64,000 nt of DNA from Viridibacillus arvi (GCF_001274945.1 NZ_LILB01000001.1:202351-266350); one strand, 5' to 3'. Counted from the first letter of the stretch, positions 33,421-42,896 are shown. The notes: a model not told the origin generated them from the sequence alone. Made by a program: numbers and translations.

Positions 33421-35085
33421 ATGTTGACTTGTTATGATGATGTCTTAAAAGTAACTGATGAATTAGTTGGCGTGGAAAGTATCGTAAATACTACGGGAGA
33501 GATTGAAGTTGCTAATAGATTATATGATTTAATCTTCTCACAAAGTTATTTCAAAAGTAACCCTACCCATGTATTCATGTCACGTACAGAAGACGATAAA
33601 GTCGAACGCTACAATGTCTTTGCTTTTGTCAAAGGTACAAAGGAAAAATCGAATAAGACGGTTATTTTAATGGGTCATACCGATACTGTAGGAATTGATG
33701 ATTTTAGTCATTTGAAAGATAAAGCGTGTTCACCAAGTGAGTTAAAGAAAGCGCTTGCAAATGAGAAGCTTCCTGATTTAGTGAAAGAACATTTACAATC
33801 AGACGAATGGCATTTTGGACGTGGTGTTTTGGATATGAAGAGTGGCGTTGCAAGTCATTTCTACTTATTAAAGTACTATTCAGAACATCCTGAAGAGCTT
33901 ATTGGTAATCTAGTATTCTTCGCAGAATGTGACGAAGAAGATAGTTCACATGGTGTTTTATCTGGTTTAAAGGATTTAAAACGATTAAAGGAAGAACATC
34001 TTTTTGATTATCAAGCATTAATCAATTCAGATTTCGTTGCCCCTCGCTACGAAGGTGACCCTAATCGATATATTTATAAAGGAACAGTTGGTAAGTTATT
34101 ACCTTCTTTTTTTATCACTGGTGCTGAAACACATGCTGGATCTAGTTTTGAAGGATTAGATCCAAATTATATTGCAGCGGAGTTAACGAGACAGATTAGT
34201 TATAATCCCGATTTATGTGATCAATCATTAGGTGAAACCCCTATGCCACCAGTTTCGTTGAAACAAACTGATTTTAAGCCAACTTATACTATTCAAACAG
34301 CTTTATCAGCATACGTTTACTATAATTTTTTTATCCAATCATGGTCGCCGAAAGAAGTACTTTCATTGTTGAAAGAACAAGCGAAAATTGCCTTTGATAA
34401 CGGAATTAATACAATGAAGGAAAGACATCGAAAATATTGCGAAATAAGTGGGCAACCATATTCAGAATTACCTTGGAAGACTAGAGTAATTGTTTATGAA
34501 GATATGCAAAAAAAGCTGGTTGAACTTCATGGAGATAAATACTTAGACCATATGAAACAATTTAAAGAAAATCTATTATTAGATGAAACACTTGATGTTC
34601 GGATGTTTTCTGCTCGAGTTGTTGAAGAAGAATGGAATTGGATGAAGGATAAAAGCCCAGCAATTATTCTATTTTACTCTTCACTCTACTCACCTCGTGT
34701 CGATTTGAGTGGGAAAAACGAGAAAGAGCAAAATTTGATAGAGGCATTGGACTATGCAATTGAAATTGTGCAACCTCATTATTCAAAACCAATCGTAACA
34801 CGCAACTATTTCCCCTATGTATGTGATATGAGCTGTGTTGCATTAAGTGATGGGGAAGAGGATATAAAAGCGGTTATTGAAAATAATCCAAGTTGGGGCA
34901 CAAAGCATTATGTAAACTATGATGCCATCCGTGAAATAAATGTTCCTACAATCAACATTGGTCCATATGGATACGACGCACATAATCGATATGAGCGTAC
35001 GGAACTAGTTTACACGATGGAAGTAGTTCCGAATCTAACAAATCAAGTCATTAGAAAGTTATTAGGAATGGAAGAAGCTAAGTAG
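33421..35085 (+). CDS. M20-family peptidase, RocB-like
   Basis: 554 residues, matching RocB of B. subtilis in length and layout. The zinc ligands are visible: MGHTDTVG (H), GRGVLDMKSGVASH (bridging Asp), FAECDEEDSSHG (catalytic Glu and ligand), and a late His in YDAHNRYERTE. RocB lies in the sigma-54/RocR-controlled arginine-degradation operon of B. subtilis, though its reaction is not established. Its presence in another sigma-54 island supports catabolism of an amino acid or N-acyl/peptidyl derivative. It is probably cytosolic, since no signal peptide is seen. Confidence 0.88.
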   Translation: MLTCYDDVLKVTDELVGVESIVNTTGEIEVANRLYDLIFSQSYFKSNPTHVFMSRTEDDKVERYNVFAFVKGTKEKSNKTVILMGHTDTVGIDDFSHLKDKACSPSELKKALANEKLPDLVKEHLQSDEWHFGRGVLDMKSGVASHFYLLKYYSEHPEELIGNLVFFAECDEEDSSHGVLSGLKDLKRLKEEHLFDYQALINSDFVAPRYEGDPNRYIYKGTVGKLLPSFFITGAETHAGSSFEGLDPNYIAAELTRQISYNPDLCDQSLGETPMPPVSLKQTDFKPTYTIQTALSAYVYYNFFIQSWSPKEVLSLLKEQAKIAFDNGINTMKERHRKYCEISGQPYSELPWKTRVIVYEDMQKKLVELHGDKYLDHMKQFKENLLLDETLDVRMFSARVVEEEWNWMKDKSPAIILFYSSLYSPRVDLSGKNEKEQNLIEALDYAIEIVQPHYSKPIVTRNYFPYVCDMSCVALSDGEEDIKAVIENNPSWGTKHYVNYDAIREINVPTINIGPYGYDAHNRYERTELVYTMEVVPNLTNQVIRKLLGMEEAK

Positions 35086-35141
35086 AAAGCGTATATAATT
35101 AATCGTTTTATTTAAAAATTGTACAGAGGGTGTGAAGTTTC

Positions 35142-35894
35142 ATGGGATTCGGAAGATATTCAGATAGTCTCCAAAATAGACGTGTTGTAGTGACAGGAGG
35201 AGCTAGTGGTATTGGTCTAGCCACATCGCTTCGATTAGCTGCAGAAGGATCAATAGTAGCCGTATTTGATAACAATGAAGAACAATTAAAGAAAACTTTA
35301 GAAGAACATTCAGAAATTAAATACGGGATATTGGTTGATGTTAGTAATTCTGATGAAGTAAAAGATGCTTTTAAAGAAGTTGATGAGGTAATGGGTGGGG
35401 TCGATATCTTAATATCAAATGCAGGAATTAGTATTAGAAATAAATTTATTGATATCACTCCAGAACAATGGAAAAAAGTAATGGGTATCAATTTAGATGG
35501 TATTTTTTACACAGCACAAGAAGCAGCTAAACGAATGTTGATCCAAGGTAGCGGGGTTATTTTAATGACAGCCTCTACAAATGGATTAACAGGTCATCCA
35601 TATTACGCCGATTATAATGCATCAAAAGCTGGTGTAAACCTTTTAGCAAAAACAATGGCTTTAGAACTTGCACCAACTATTCGTGTAAATACAGTATGTC
35701 CCGGTTATGTGTTAACTGCTATGCAAATCGCGGAATATTCGCCTGAAATGTTAGAGCAGGTTAATGAAAATATTCCACTTAAAAGACATGCTACTCCCGA
35801 AGAAATTGCAGGGGTTTATGCGTTCCTTGCTTCTGATGAGGGGGTATATATTACAGGTCAGAATATCCCCGTCGACGGAGGAGAATTAGCTTAA
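35142..35894 (+). CDS. short-chain dehydrogenase/reductase (second SDR of the island)
   Basis: 250 residues. TGGASGIGLA near residue 20 binds the cofactor, followed by SNAGI, the Ser in MTASTNGL, the catalytic YADYNASKAG, and GQNIPVDGGELA at the end. Asp in FDNNEEQ favours NAD(H). It shares the classical SDR plan with the first SDR of the operon but is clearly a different enzyme, suggesting two oxidation steps. GAGGGTG lies 11 nt upstream of the ATG. The substrate is unknown. Confidence 0.88.
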   Translation: MGFGRYSDSLQNRRVVVTGGASGIGLATSLRLAAEGSIVAVFDNNEEQLKKTLEEHSEIKYGILVDVSNSDEVKDAFKEVDEVMGGVDILISNAGISIRNKFIDITPEQWKKVMGINLDGIFYTAQEAAKRMLIQGSGVILMTASTNGLTGHPYYADYNASKAGVNLLAKTMALELAPTIRVNTVCPGYVLTAMQIAEYSPEMLEQVNENIPLKRHATPEEIAGVYAFLASDEGVYITGQNIPVDGGELA

Positions 35895-36037
35895 CAACAT
35901 TATTCTATGCTTACTTTATTTTCGCTTAATTCAAATACTCTATCAAATTTATTTAATAGAACCTAGATTGTTAAGTAGATTGAATAACAGACTATTAATA
36001 AGGCGTTTTGATAGTAATTGTAAAAGGGGTGTTGATT

Positions 36038-37435
36038 ATGGAAATGCAAACAGAGAAAAAGGGTAGGTTCAAAGTTCCTCATGTGTATGTCATTTTATTT
36101 TCTTTCATTATAATTGGAGCTATTTGTACTTACATTATTCCAGCTGGAGAATTTGATCGTATCGAACAAGATGGTAGAACGATTGTGGTACCTGGAAGTT
36201 ATCATGAAATACCAGAAAATCGAACGACAATATTAAATGTATTTGAGTCGATTCATAAAGGGATGATTGCCACAGCTCCTCTAATTTTTTATATTTTTAT
36301 TGTAGGTGGAGCATTTGGGATATTGCGTGCTACTGGGGCTATAGAAGGGGCAGTTCATAGCATGGCGAAAAAGATTGCTGGCAGAGAGCAACTCTTAATC
36401 CCTGTATTAATGACTTTCTTTGCATTATCAGGTGCAATGTTAGGATTAGCCGAGGAGACTATTCCTTATATTACCATTCTAATCCCTTTAGCAGTTCTAA
36501 TTGGATTTGACTCGATGGTAGGGACAGCTATTGTACTACTCGGAACATCTGCAGGATTCACGGCTGCATTTATGAATCCATTTACGGTTGGTATAGCACA
36601 AGGAATTGCAGAATTACCCATTTTCTCAGGTATGTATTTAAGAATTATCTTCTTTGTCATTTTTTTAACGGTAAGTATTTGGTATGTCATGCGTTACGCA
36701 AATAAAATAAAAAAGAATCCAAAGGCAAGTGTTATGTTCGGCGAAAAAAATGCACTCATAGATAGTTCAGATTCCGATCAAACATTTCCTTTTACTACAC
36801 GACATAAACTCGCTTTCTTTGTATTATTAGGGACACTAGTTGGACTAGCTGTTGGTGTCATTAGGTTTGAGTGGGGATTAACACAAATGACAGGGCTGTT
36901 TTTAATAATGGGTATACTCATTGGTCTAGTCTCAAGAATGAATTTTAGTAGTATGGCTGAGTCGTTTATTAAAGGTTGTGAGGTTTTAATAATGGGTGCG
37001 TTAGTTGTCGGTATTGCGAATGCAATTCTAATTATTTTAAGAGAAGGTCTTATAATGGACACGATTTTATATGGCCTGGCTTCTGCTGTAGACTCATTAC
37101 CACCGCAACTAGCTGCACTTGGCATGTATATAGTGCAATGTTTAGTAAATTATATTGTCCCATCGGGTAGTGGCCAAGCCGCTTTAACGATGCCAATAAT
37201 GGTTCCATTATCAGATTTATTAGGGGTTACTCGTCAAACAGCAGTATTAGCTTTCCAATTTGGTGATGGTATTTCAAATATTTTCACACCTACTTCTGGT
37301 TATTTTATGGCCGGTTTAGCATTAGGAGGTATTTCGTGGATTAAATGGGTGAAGTGGATTTGGCCATTGATCGCTATTCATTATGTTCTCGGAGCTATTT
37401 TTGTGACCATTGCTCAATTAATCAATTATCAATAA
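36038..37435 (+). CDS. YfcC-family C4-dicarboxylate/amino-acid-type permease
   Basis: About 465 residues from ATG 36038, with AAAGGGGTG 8-10 nt upstream. An in-frame TTG at 36008 lacks a site. About 12 membrane helices are present. The family's opening IPAGEFDRI after the first helix and the late NYIVPSGSGQAALTMPIM motif are clear. Members are secondary transporters of arginine/ornithine-like or dicarboxylate compounds (family knowledge). It lies after the second SDR and before an amidohydrolase, so it may import an N-acyl amino acid or export an end product. Confidence 0.87.
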   Translation: MEMQTEKKGRFKVPHVYVILFSFIIIGAICTYIIPAGEFDRIEQDGRTIVVPGSYHEIPENRTTILNVFESIHKGMIATAPLIFYIFIVGGAFGILRATGAIEGAVHSMAKKIAGREQLLIPVLMTFFALSGAMLGLAEETIPYITILIPLAVLIGFDSMVGTAIVLLGTSAGFTAAFMNPFTVGIAQGIAELPIFSGMYLRIIFFVIFLTVSIWYVMRYANKIKKNPKASVMFGEKNALIDSSDSDQTFPFTTRHKLAFFVLLGTLVGLAVGVIRFEWGLTQMTGLFLIMGILIGLVSRMNFSSMAESFIKGCEVLIMGALVVGIANAILIILREGLIMDTILYGLASAVDSLPPQLAALGMYIVQCLVNYIVPSGSGQAALTMPIMVPLSDLLGVTRQTAVLAFQFGDGISNIFTPTSGYFMAGLALGGISWIKWVKWIWPLIAIHYVLGAIFVTIAQLINYQ

Positions 37436-37459
37436 ACAGACAAAATAGTAGGAGGTGTT

Positions 37460-38649
37460 ATGTTGAATATATCTAATTTACATCAAATCATGGTTGACTA
37501 CCGTAGACATTTTCATCAATATCCAGAAGTATCTTATGATGAGGTCAATACTAGAAAATATATTATTAAAGAATTAGAGAATTTAGGATTAAAACCCTTC
37601 ACATTCTCAGGGAAAGATGTTGCAGTCGAAATAGCAGGGCAACAACCTGGTAAGACTGTTATCATAAGAGCCGATATGGATGCTCTACCGGTATTTGAAG
37701 AAACGGGTTTACCCTTCGCTTCAAAAATAGATGGAGTTATGCATGCTTGTGGACATGATGGACATATGGCAATTTTATTAGGATTGATTCATTATTTTAA
37801 AGAACATTCTGATAAAATCGTAGGGAAAATACGATTTCTATTTCAACACGCCGAAGAAGATGTTCCAGCAGGCGCGATTGAAGTCGTAAATAGTGGTGGT
37901 TTAAAAGATGCAGACGCAATTTTTGGCTTTCATTTATGGGAGCCTTTAGAATTAGGTAAAATAGGTGTTCGTAGTGGCCAACAATGGCAGGGTGTGATAA
38001 ATTTACTCTCACTATTTTTGGTAATGGAGGGCATGGGTCAATGCCAAATGAAACTGTGGACCCGACCATTATTGCTGCTCAGTTTATAACACAGATTCAA
38101 ACTATTATTAGTAGGTCATTACATCCTCTTGAGCAGGCAGTTATAAGTATTGGTGAATTAAAATCTGGAACTAACTATAATGTTATTCCAGATACAGCGT
38201 ATATAGCGGGAACTGTGCGACAATTCGGAAAAGAAATTGCTGAGAAAATCCATAATCGGATGGATAAAATAATAAGTGGATTATGTGAATCATTCGGTGC
38301 AAAATATCAATTGGAGTATTTACATGGGGACCCTACATTGGTGAATGATGACCGGCTATATAAAATGGTGAAGAAAAATGCTATTCATTTATTTGGTGAA
38401 AAAAGAGTAGAGGAGATTACTCCGATACTTGGAAGCGAGGATTTTTCTAATTATACGGAAGTGATTCCAGGTATGTATACTTATATTGGTATCGGTAGGC
38501 CAGGGGAAACTTTTGGGCATCATCATCCCAAATTTGATATCGACGAGTCAATGCTAGTTCCAGCAGCTACATTGATTTCACAATCGGTTATCCATTTTTT
38601 AGCGGGTGAAGAAAAATCAATTAATCTATATCAAGCTAATAATATTTAA
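37460..38649 (+). pseudogene. M20D amidohydrolase interrupted by a frameshift (N-acyl-amino-acid/hippurate hydrolase type)
   Basis: Two overlapping frames together give a complete M20D enzyme of about 395 residues. The first (37460 to about 37987) has RRHFHQYPEVSYDE, RADMDALPV, MHACGHDGHMA and FQHAEEDVPAGA with the zinc ligands. The second continues MAGCDKFTLTIFGNGGHGSM and ends GSEDFSNYTEVIPG then GHHHPKFDIDE. The switch is explained by one missing A in the run at about 37985-37988 (CAACAATGGC for an expected CAACAAATGGC). All catalytic motifs are otherwise intact, so the lesion is recent, or a sequencing error in a short A-run. Intact, it would release an amino acid from an N-acyl conjugate. 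Confidence 0.85.
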
Positions 38650-38727
38650 AAAATCGTATAAAAGATGATAATGTTCTAATAAAGAAGAATTAATAATATT
38701 AGTAATAATTTATATCGGGGGAGGAAA

Positions 38728-39213
38728 ATGAAAAATAGACTAATGGCAATGCTATTTATGCTGACGCTTTTACTTACAGCCTGCAACACTGACATAAATC
38801 CAAAAGAACATGCAAGTGAAATATATAGCATTGCTTTAAACGCGATTATGGAAACAGACGAATCATTGAATGATGATATGAAATTTATAGCGATTGATAT
38901 GAGTAATTTTGATGCAGTAAATGAAAAACAGAAAAAATCTATTTTAGACTATTTCGAAGATAAATATAAAGTTAAAGTGATGGACGCTACTTTCGATGAA
39001 TTAAAAGAAAAAGGATATTATAATGAAGATACCTCTGCTTTAGACGGAGTACTTCTCACTGTTCAAAAAGTTAATTTTAACGTAAAAAACAATATCTTCT
39101 TTAATGGTTCGAAATACAGATCAGCAAAAGGAGCTATTGGAGTAGAAAGTACAGTTCACTACAAAGGTGGTACTTGGCGAATAAAGAAACTAAAAGAATC
39201 TTGGGTAAGCTAA
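38728..39213 (+). CDS. small hypothetical lipoprotein
   Basis: 161 residues behind GGGGGAGG. The signal peptide ends in lipobox LTAC (C about 19), so it is attached to the outer face of the membrane. The mature part is acidic and helical first (PKEHASEIYSIALNAIME), then mixed (YFEDKYKVKVMDATFDELKEKG). It ends in a beta-rich stretch (GVESTVHYKGGTWRIKKLKESWV). Similar short lipoproteins occur in Bacilli without known function. It is probably outside the sigma-54 operon and has its own terminator. Confidence 0.75.
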   Translation: MKNRLMAMLFMLTLLLTACNTDINPKEHASEIYSIALNAIMETDESLNDDMKFIAIDMSNFDAVNEKQKKSILDYFEDKYKVKVMDATFDELKEKGYYNEDTSALDGVLLTVQKVNFNVKNNIFFNGSKYRSAKGAIGVESTVHYKGGTWRIKKLKESWVS

Positions 39214-39268
39214 AAGAGTTGTTTATTATAAGCCTGCTATTTAAACATAAATTTGACAGCTAAACATC

Positions 39269-39303
39269 AAAAAACGCAGGGTGTAAAAACCTTGCGTTTT
39301 TAA
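39269..39303 (+). terminator. terminator after the small lipoprotein
   Basis: AAAACGCAGG pairs with CCTTGCGTTTT (imperfect in the middle), with an A-rich loop, and is followed by TTTTT. Confidence 0.75.
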
Positions 39304-39492
39304 TTATTGAGAATTTCTTATCAAACTATAACCCATAGTCCCAATATGTCCCTTCGTCTGGTTTGCTGATATTTGTTAAGTGAACTAATAATCGGAATAG
39401 CTAATTGTACTTACTTTGGATTGAAATAGGTATAAATATAAAAATAAATTTCCTCACTGAATAGTGAACCAAAACAGAAATAGGAAATATAT

Positions 39493-39516
39493 TATAATAA
39501 AGTTTCCTTAAGGAAA
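39493..39516 (+). promoter_or_regulatory. orphan MntR-type operator with -10 element
   Basis: TTTCCTTAAGGAAA (39503-39516) is a perfect palindrome equal to the core of Bacillus MntR boxes and closer to consensus than those before mntA. TATAAT lies at 39493-39498, just upstream. A half-like TTTCTATAAGGAAT follows. The only thing downstream is a fragment of an mntA-like gene. Confidence 0.65.
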
Positions 39517-39561
39517 TAAATTTTCTATAAGGAATAAAAAGAGGAGTTGATATGTCATGAA

Positions 39562-39630
39562 GTGGATGGAAATATATATGCCAAAAACTTATGGGTTAAT
39601 ATCGATATGTGGCAAGCTTCTACCTCATAA
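39562..39630 (+). pseudogene. fragment of an mntA-like metal-binding protein gene
   Basis: The frame 39562-39630 reads VDGNIYAKNLWVNIDMWQAS plus TS and a stop. It aligns with the MDAKLYDPHVWFDIDIWKTA region of the intact mntA in this window: N-L-W-V-N-I-D-M-W against H-V-W-F-D-I-D-I-W. Only about 22 codons remain, and the metal-binding His is lost. The preceding orphan MntR box supports the assignment. A different 31-codon frame from ATG 39559 is unlikely to matter. Confidence 0.55.
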
Positions 39631-39706
39631 GTACAGGAAACAACATCGGTAATGGATTATCGATTCAAAAAGTTTCGTAATAATCAAATGATAATTTTTA
39701 AATATT

Positions 39707-39751
39707 AAACCCCGCTTTCACCGATTTTGATTGGTAGAAGTGGGGTTTTTG
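39707..39751 (+). terminator. terminator downstream of the mnt relic
   Basis: AAACCCCGCTT pairs with AAGTGGGGTTT (one G-U), extended by CACC / GGT. It is followed by TTTT. Confidence 0.75.
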
Positions 39752-39779
39752 AGTTAATAAATTTTATTCAATAACAAAT

Positions 39780-39811
39780 TTTGTTTAATGACTTGTAAAC
39801 AAGTACATACT
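39780..39811 (+). promoter_or_regulatory. possible sigma-G-type promoter of the ger operon
   Basis: CATACT at 39806-39811 resembles the sigma-G -10 (CATnnTA). TGTTTA about 18 nt upstream is a poor -35. Germinant-receptor operons are sigma-G controlled in B. subtilis, which is the main reason to consider it. An ACTTGT-AA-ACAAGT palindrome lies within. Confidence 0.3.
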
Positions 39812-39850
39812 TTTTTTAATACTAATATCCACTTGAAAGGGGAATTCTAA

Positions 39851-41422
39851 TTGAGCTTTTCAAAAAATAATAATTCAAATTCTCCTGAATCCAAAAAGAA
39901 TAAAACTAAGGATCCGCTTCTTAAAAGCCTTGCTGAGAATGTGAAAATCATCAAGAAAGTAATGGGGAACAGTAACGATATTATTATTCGAGAAGTAGAC
40001 ATTCTTAAAACAGATAAACAACGGATTGCAATTATTTATGCTGATGGCCTTGCTGATAAAACTGCAATTACTGATTTTATTATGGAATCACTTATGCTAG
40101 ATATAGATTCCACACCCGAAACACGCGAAGAAGATATCATCCAATATCTGAAGAATTTCTGCTTAACAGTAGGTGATGTGGAAGATGTAAATGATCTTCA
40201 GAGTGTATATCGTGCTGTTTTAAATGGAGAAACAGTCATTCTTTTAGAAGGCCAAACAAAAGGTATTGCTACAAGTACAAAAAGTTCAAAAGATCGAGCA
40301 ATATCACAACCAAGTACGGAATCAGTAATTCGAGGACCTCAGGAATCATTTACAGAAACACTCCGTACGAATACAGCGTTAATTCGTAGAAAGATAAAAG
40401 ACCCAAACCTTTGGATAAAATCAAGAGTTATTGGAGATATAACACAAACAGATGTTGCGATTATGTACATCAATGGAATAGCAAACGATAAAATCGTAAA
40501 AGAAGTTCTTGAAAGATTAGATCAAATTGAAATAGACGGCATACTGGATAGCGGCTATATAGAAGAGTTAATTCAAGATTCTCAATTCACCCCGTTCCCA
40601 ACCGTTTTTAATTCAGAGCGACCAGATGTTATTGCAGCAGCATTGTTAGAAGGAAAAGTGGCTATCATTGTTGATGGCTCTCCTTTTGTTCTTATTGTTC
40701 CAGCATTGTTTCCTGCGTTTTTACAAGCAGCAGAGGATTATTACCAACGATCGATTATAAGCACATTAATTCGTATTTTACGATATGGCGGAATATTTGT
40801 TTCGTTAATGATTCCTTCTTTGTACATTTCAATCACTACATTCCATCAAGAAATGATACCAACGCCCATGTTGATTAGTATTGCACTTCAACGAGAAGGG
40901 GTTCCATTTCCAGCTTTTATCGAAGCAATTCTTATGGAAATAGCATTTGAAATATTAAGAGAAGCCGGCCTACGAATGCCAAGAGTCATAGGTCCAGCAG
41001 TATCCATAGTCGGGACATTGATCATTGGACAAGCTGCAGTAGAGGCAGGGATTGTTTCAGCAGTAATGGTTATTATTGTGTCAATAACAGCCATTTGTAG
41101 TTTTTTATCACCAGCGTATGCAATGTCAAATTCAATTCGAATGCTAAGATTCCCTTTAATGATTTTAGCTGCGATGTTTGGTTTGTTCGGGGTAATGATG
41201 GGTGCCTTTGCAATTATCCTTCATGTTTGTAGTTTAAGGTCTTTTGGTATACCGTATACAGCACCATTTGCACCATTGATACCATCTGACCAAAAGGATG
41301 CAATTGTACTATTTTCACGCGGTTCACTTTTAACAAGACCACGTCTAGTTAATCAAAAGAATGTAACAAGAGAACAGAAGCTAGTACGAAAAAAGGGTAG
41401 GAGTGATCTAGGTGAAAGTTAG
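39851..41422 (+). CDS. spore germinant receptor A subunit (GerAA family)
   Basis: 523 residues from TTG 39851, behind AAAGGGG. A hydrophilic N-terminal domain (about 1-290) contains the family blocks VAIMYINGIAND and EELIQDSQFTPFPTVFNSERPD. A membrane domain with about five helices follows (GGIFVSLMIPSLYISITTFH, MEIAFEILREAGLRMP, VIGPAVSIVGTLIIGQAAVEAG). A basic tail ends the protein. It sits in the spore inner membrane and senses nutrients with the B and C subunits encoded next. The germinant cannot be predicted. Confidence 0.93.
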   Translation: MSFSKNNNSNSPESKKNKTKDPLLKSLAENVKIIKKVMGNSNDIIIREVDILKTDKQRIAIIYADGLADKTAITDFIMESLMLDIDSTPETREEDIIQYLKNFCLTVGDVEDVNDLQSVYRAVLNGETVILLEGQTKGIATSTKSSKDRAISQPSTESVIRGPQESFTETLRTNTALIRRKIKDPNLWIKSRVIGDITQTDVAIMYINGIANDKIVKEVLERLDQIEIDGILDSGYIEELIQDSQFTPFPTVFNSERPDVIAAALLEGKVAIIVDGSPFVLIVPALFPAFLQAAEDYYQRSIISTLIRILRYGGIFVSLMIPSLYISITTFHQEMIPTPMLISIALQREGVPFPAFIEAILMEIAFEILREAGLRMPRVIGPAVSIVGTLIIGQAAVEAGIVSAVMVIIVSITAICSFLSPAYAMSNSIRMLRFPLMILAAMFGLFGVMMGAFAIILHVCSLRSFGIPYTAPFAPLIPSDQKDAIVLFSRGSLLTRPRLVNQKNVTREQKLVRKKGRSDLGES

Positions 41423-42620
41423 AAAAAAAATAACGTTTATCCTATTTTTACTTTCAATTACGCTTTTATTAACAGGATGTTGGAGTAAACGTGAATTAAA
41501 TGAACTAGCAATTGGAGTGGCGCTGGGTATAGATAGAGTAGACGATCAATTTGAAGTTACTGTTCAAATTGTCGATCCTTCTGAACTTTCAATTAAACAA
41601 TCAAGTAGTAGAACATCAGTAGTAACATATACAACAAAGGGTAAAACAATTTTTGAAGCAATAAGAAAAATGACATTAATATCTTCAAGGGCAATCTATT
41701 TATCTCATCTTCAAATAATGGTAATCGGTGAGGGGATGGCAAATGATGGGATTAAACCGACGTTAGAACTCCTAGCTAGGGATCATGAAGTACGGAATAA
41801 TTTTTATATAGTTGTTTCAAGTAAATCTACTGCAAGAGAAGTCTTAAATATTTTAACGCCTTTAGAAAAGATTCCAGCCAATAAATTGTTTTCTTCATTA
41901 GAGGTTTCTCAGAAAAAATGGGGTGTAACATCAAAGATGCGTTTAGATCAATTAATCAACCATCTAAGTAACGATATTAAAAGTGCTGCTTTAACAACCG
42001 TAGAAATAATCGGGGACCAAAAAATAGGGAATGACCAAACTAATATGGAAATTGTTAACACTCCTGCATTATTGCAGTACAGTGGTTTATCAATTTTCAA
42101 AGATGATAAGTTAGTTGGTATTTTAAATGAAGAAGAAAGTAAAAGTTATAATTACTTAAGAGATGAAATAGAAAGTACGATAGAAAGTGTCTCATGTCCA
42201 AAAAATGACGGGAATATTGCAACACAAGTAATTAATTCTAAAACAGAAATAAAAGTAAAATCAATAAAAGATATTCCTGAATTTGATGTCAATATTAATG
42301 TTGAACAAAATATAGGAGAAGTGGAATGTCAAATTGACCTAACAGATTCCAATACAATAAAGCAATTTAATGAAAAAGAAAGCAAACAGATTGAAAAGAG
42401 AATAAAAAGCTTAATTGAGAAATTACAAAACAAATACCAAGTTGATGTAGTAGGCTTTGGGGAAAAGATTTATCGTTCTCACCCAAAAGAATGGAAAAAG
42501 ATAAAAGGTAAATGGGAAGAAGCGATTTTTCCTAAAGCAAAAATAAATGTAAAAGTAAATATTAAGACAAAGGGATTAGGAACCTTGAGAAATTCACAGC
42601 TATATGAACAAAAGGAGTAA
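41412..42620 (+). CDS. spore germinant receptor C subunit, lipoprotein (GerAC family)
   Basis: 402 residues from GTG 41412, overlapping the A subunit by 11 nt, with AGGAG upstream. The lipobox LTGC (C about 23) is followed by the hallmark WSKRELNELAIGVALGID. The C-terminal Ger(x)C domain includes YQVDVVGFGEKIYRSHPKEWK, which is strongly conserved. It is lipid-anchored on the outer face of the spore inner membrane as part of the receptor complex. Confidence 0.93.
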   Translation: MKVRKKITFILFLLSITLLLTGCWSKRELNELAIGVALGIDRVDDQFEVTVQIVDPSELSIKQSSSRTSVVTYTTKGKTIFEAIRKMTLISSRAIYLSHLQIMVIGEGMANDGIKPTLELLARDHEVRNNFYIVVSSKSTAREVLNILTPLEKIPANKLFSSLEVSQKKWGVTSKMRLDQLINHLSNDIKSAALTTVEIIGDQKIGNDQTNMEIVNTPALLQYSGLSIFKDDKLVGILNEEESKSYNYLRDEIESTIESVSCPKNDGNIATQVINSKTEIKVKSIKDIPEFDVNINVEQNIGEVECQIDLTDSNTIKQFNEKESKQIEKRIKSLIEKLQNKYQVDVVGFGEKIYRSHPKEWKKIKGKWEEAIFPKAKINVKVNIKTKGLGTLRNSQLYEQKE

Positions 42621-42626
42621 TGGAGA

Positions 42627-42860
42627 ATGTTTAAAACAATTGGAATTTTAATCATCTTTACTGCCATCTTGTTATTTCAATTACCAAAACTAAAGCAGAA
42701 TGGTGAAAAAAAAGAGATTTGGACCTTTTCAATATTACTATTCATCAGTACTACTTTATGTATAGCTGTAGCTTTAAAAGTAAAAGTACCAAATCCTTAT
42801 GATTTAATCATTGTAATCTTTAAGCCAATGGGAGAATTTATTAAGATGGCATTTAAATAA
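42627..42860 (+). CDS. small two-helix membrane protein of the ger operon (D-subunit type)
   Basis: 77 residues, 6 nt after the C subunit, with AAAGGAG 9 nt before the ATG. Two membrane helices are present: FKTIGILIIFTAILLFQLP and FSILLFISTTLCIAVALKV. Short two-span proteins of this size (GerD-like D subunits such as those of GerK or GerU-type operons) are known to modulate germinant-receptor function in Bacillus. Its placement between the C and B genes supports that role. No other motif can be seen. Confidence 0.75.
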   Translation: MFKTIGILIIFTAILLFQLPKLKQNGEKKEIWTFSILLFISTTLCIAVALKVKVPNPYDLIIVIFKPMGEFIKMAFK

Positions 42861-42896
42861 AGCGGCATAATTTAACAGTAAAAGAGGAAATAGACT

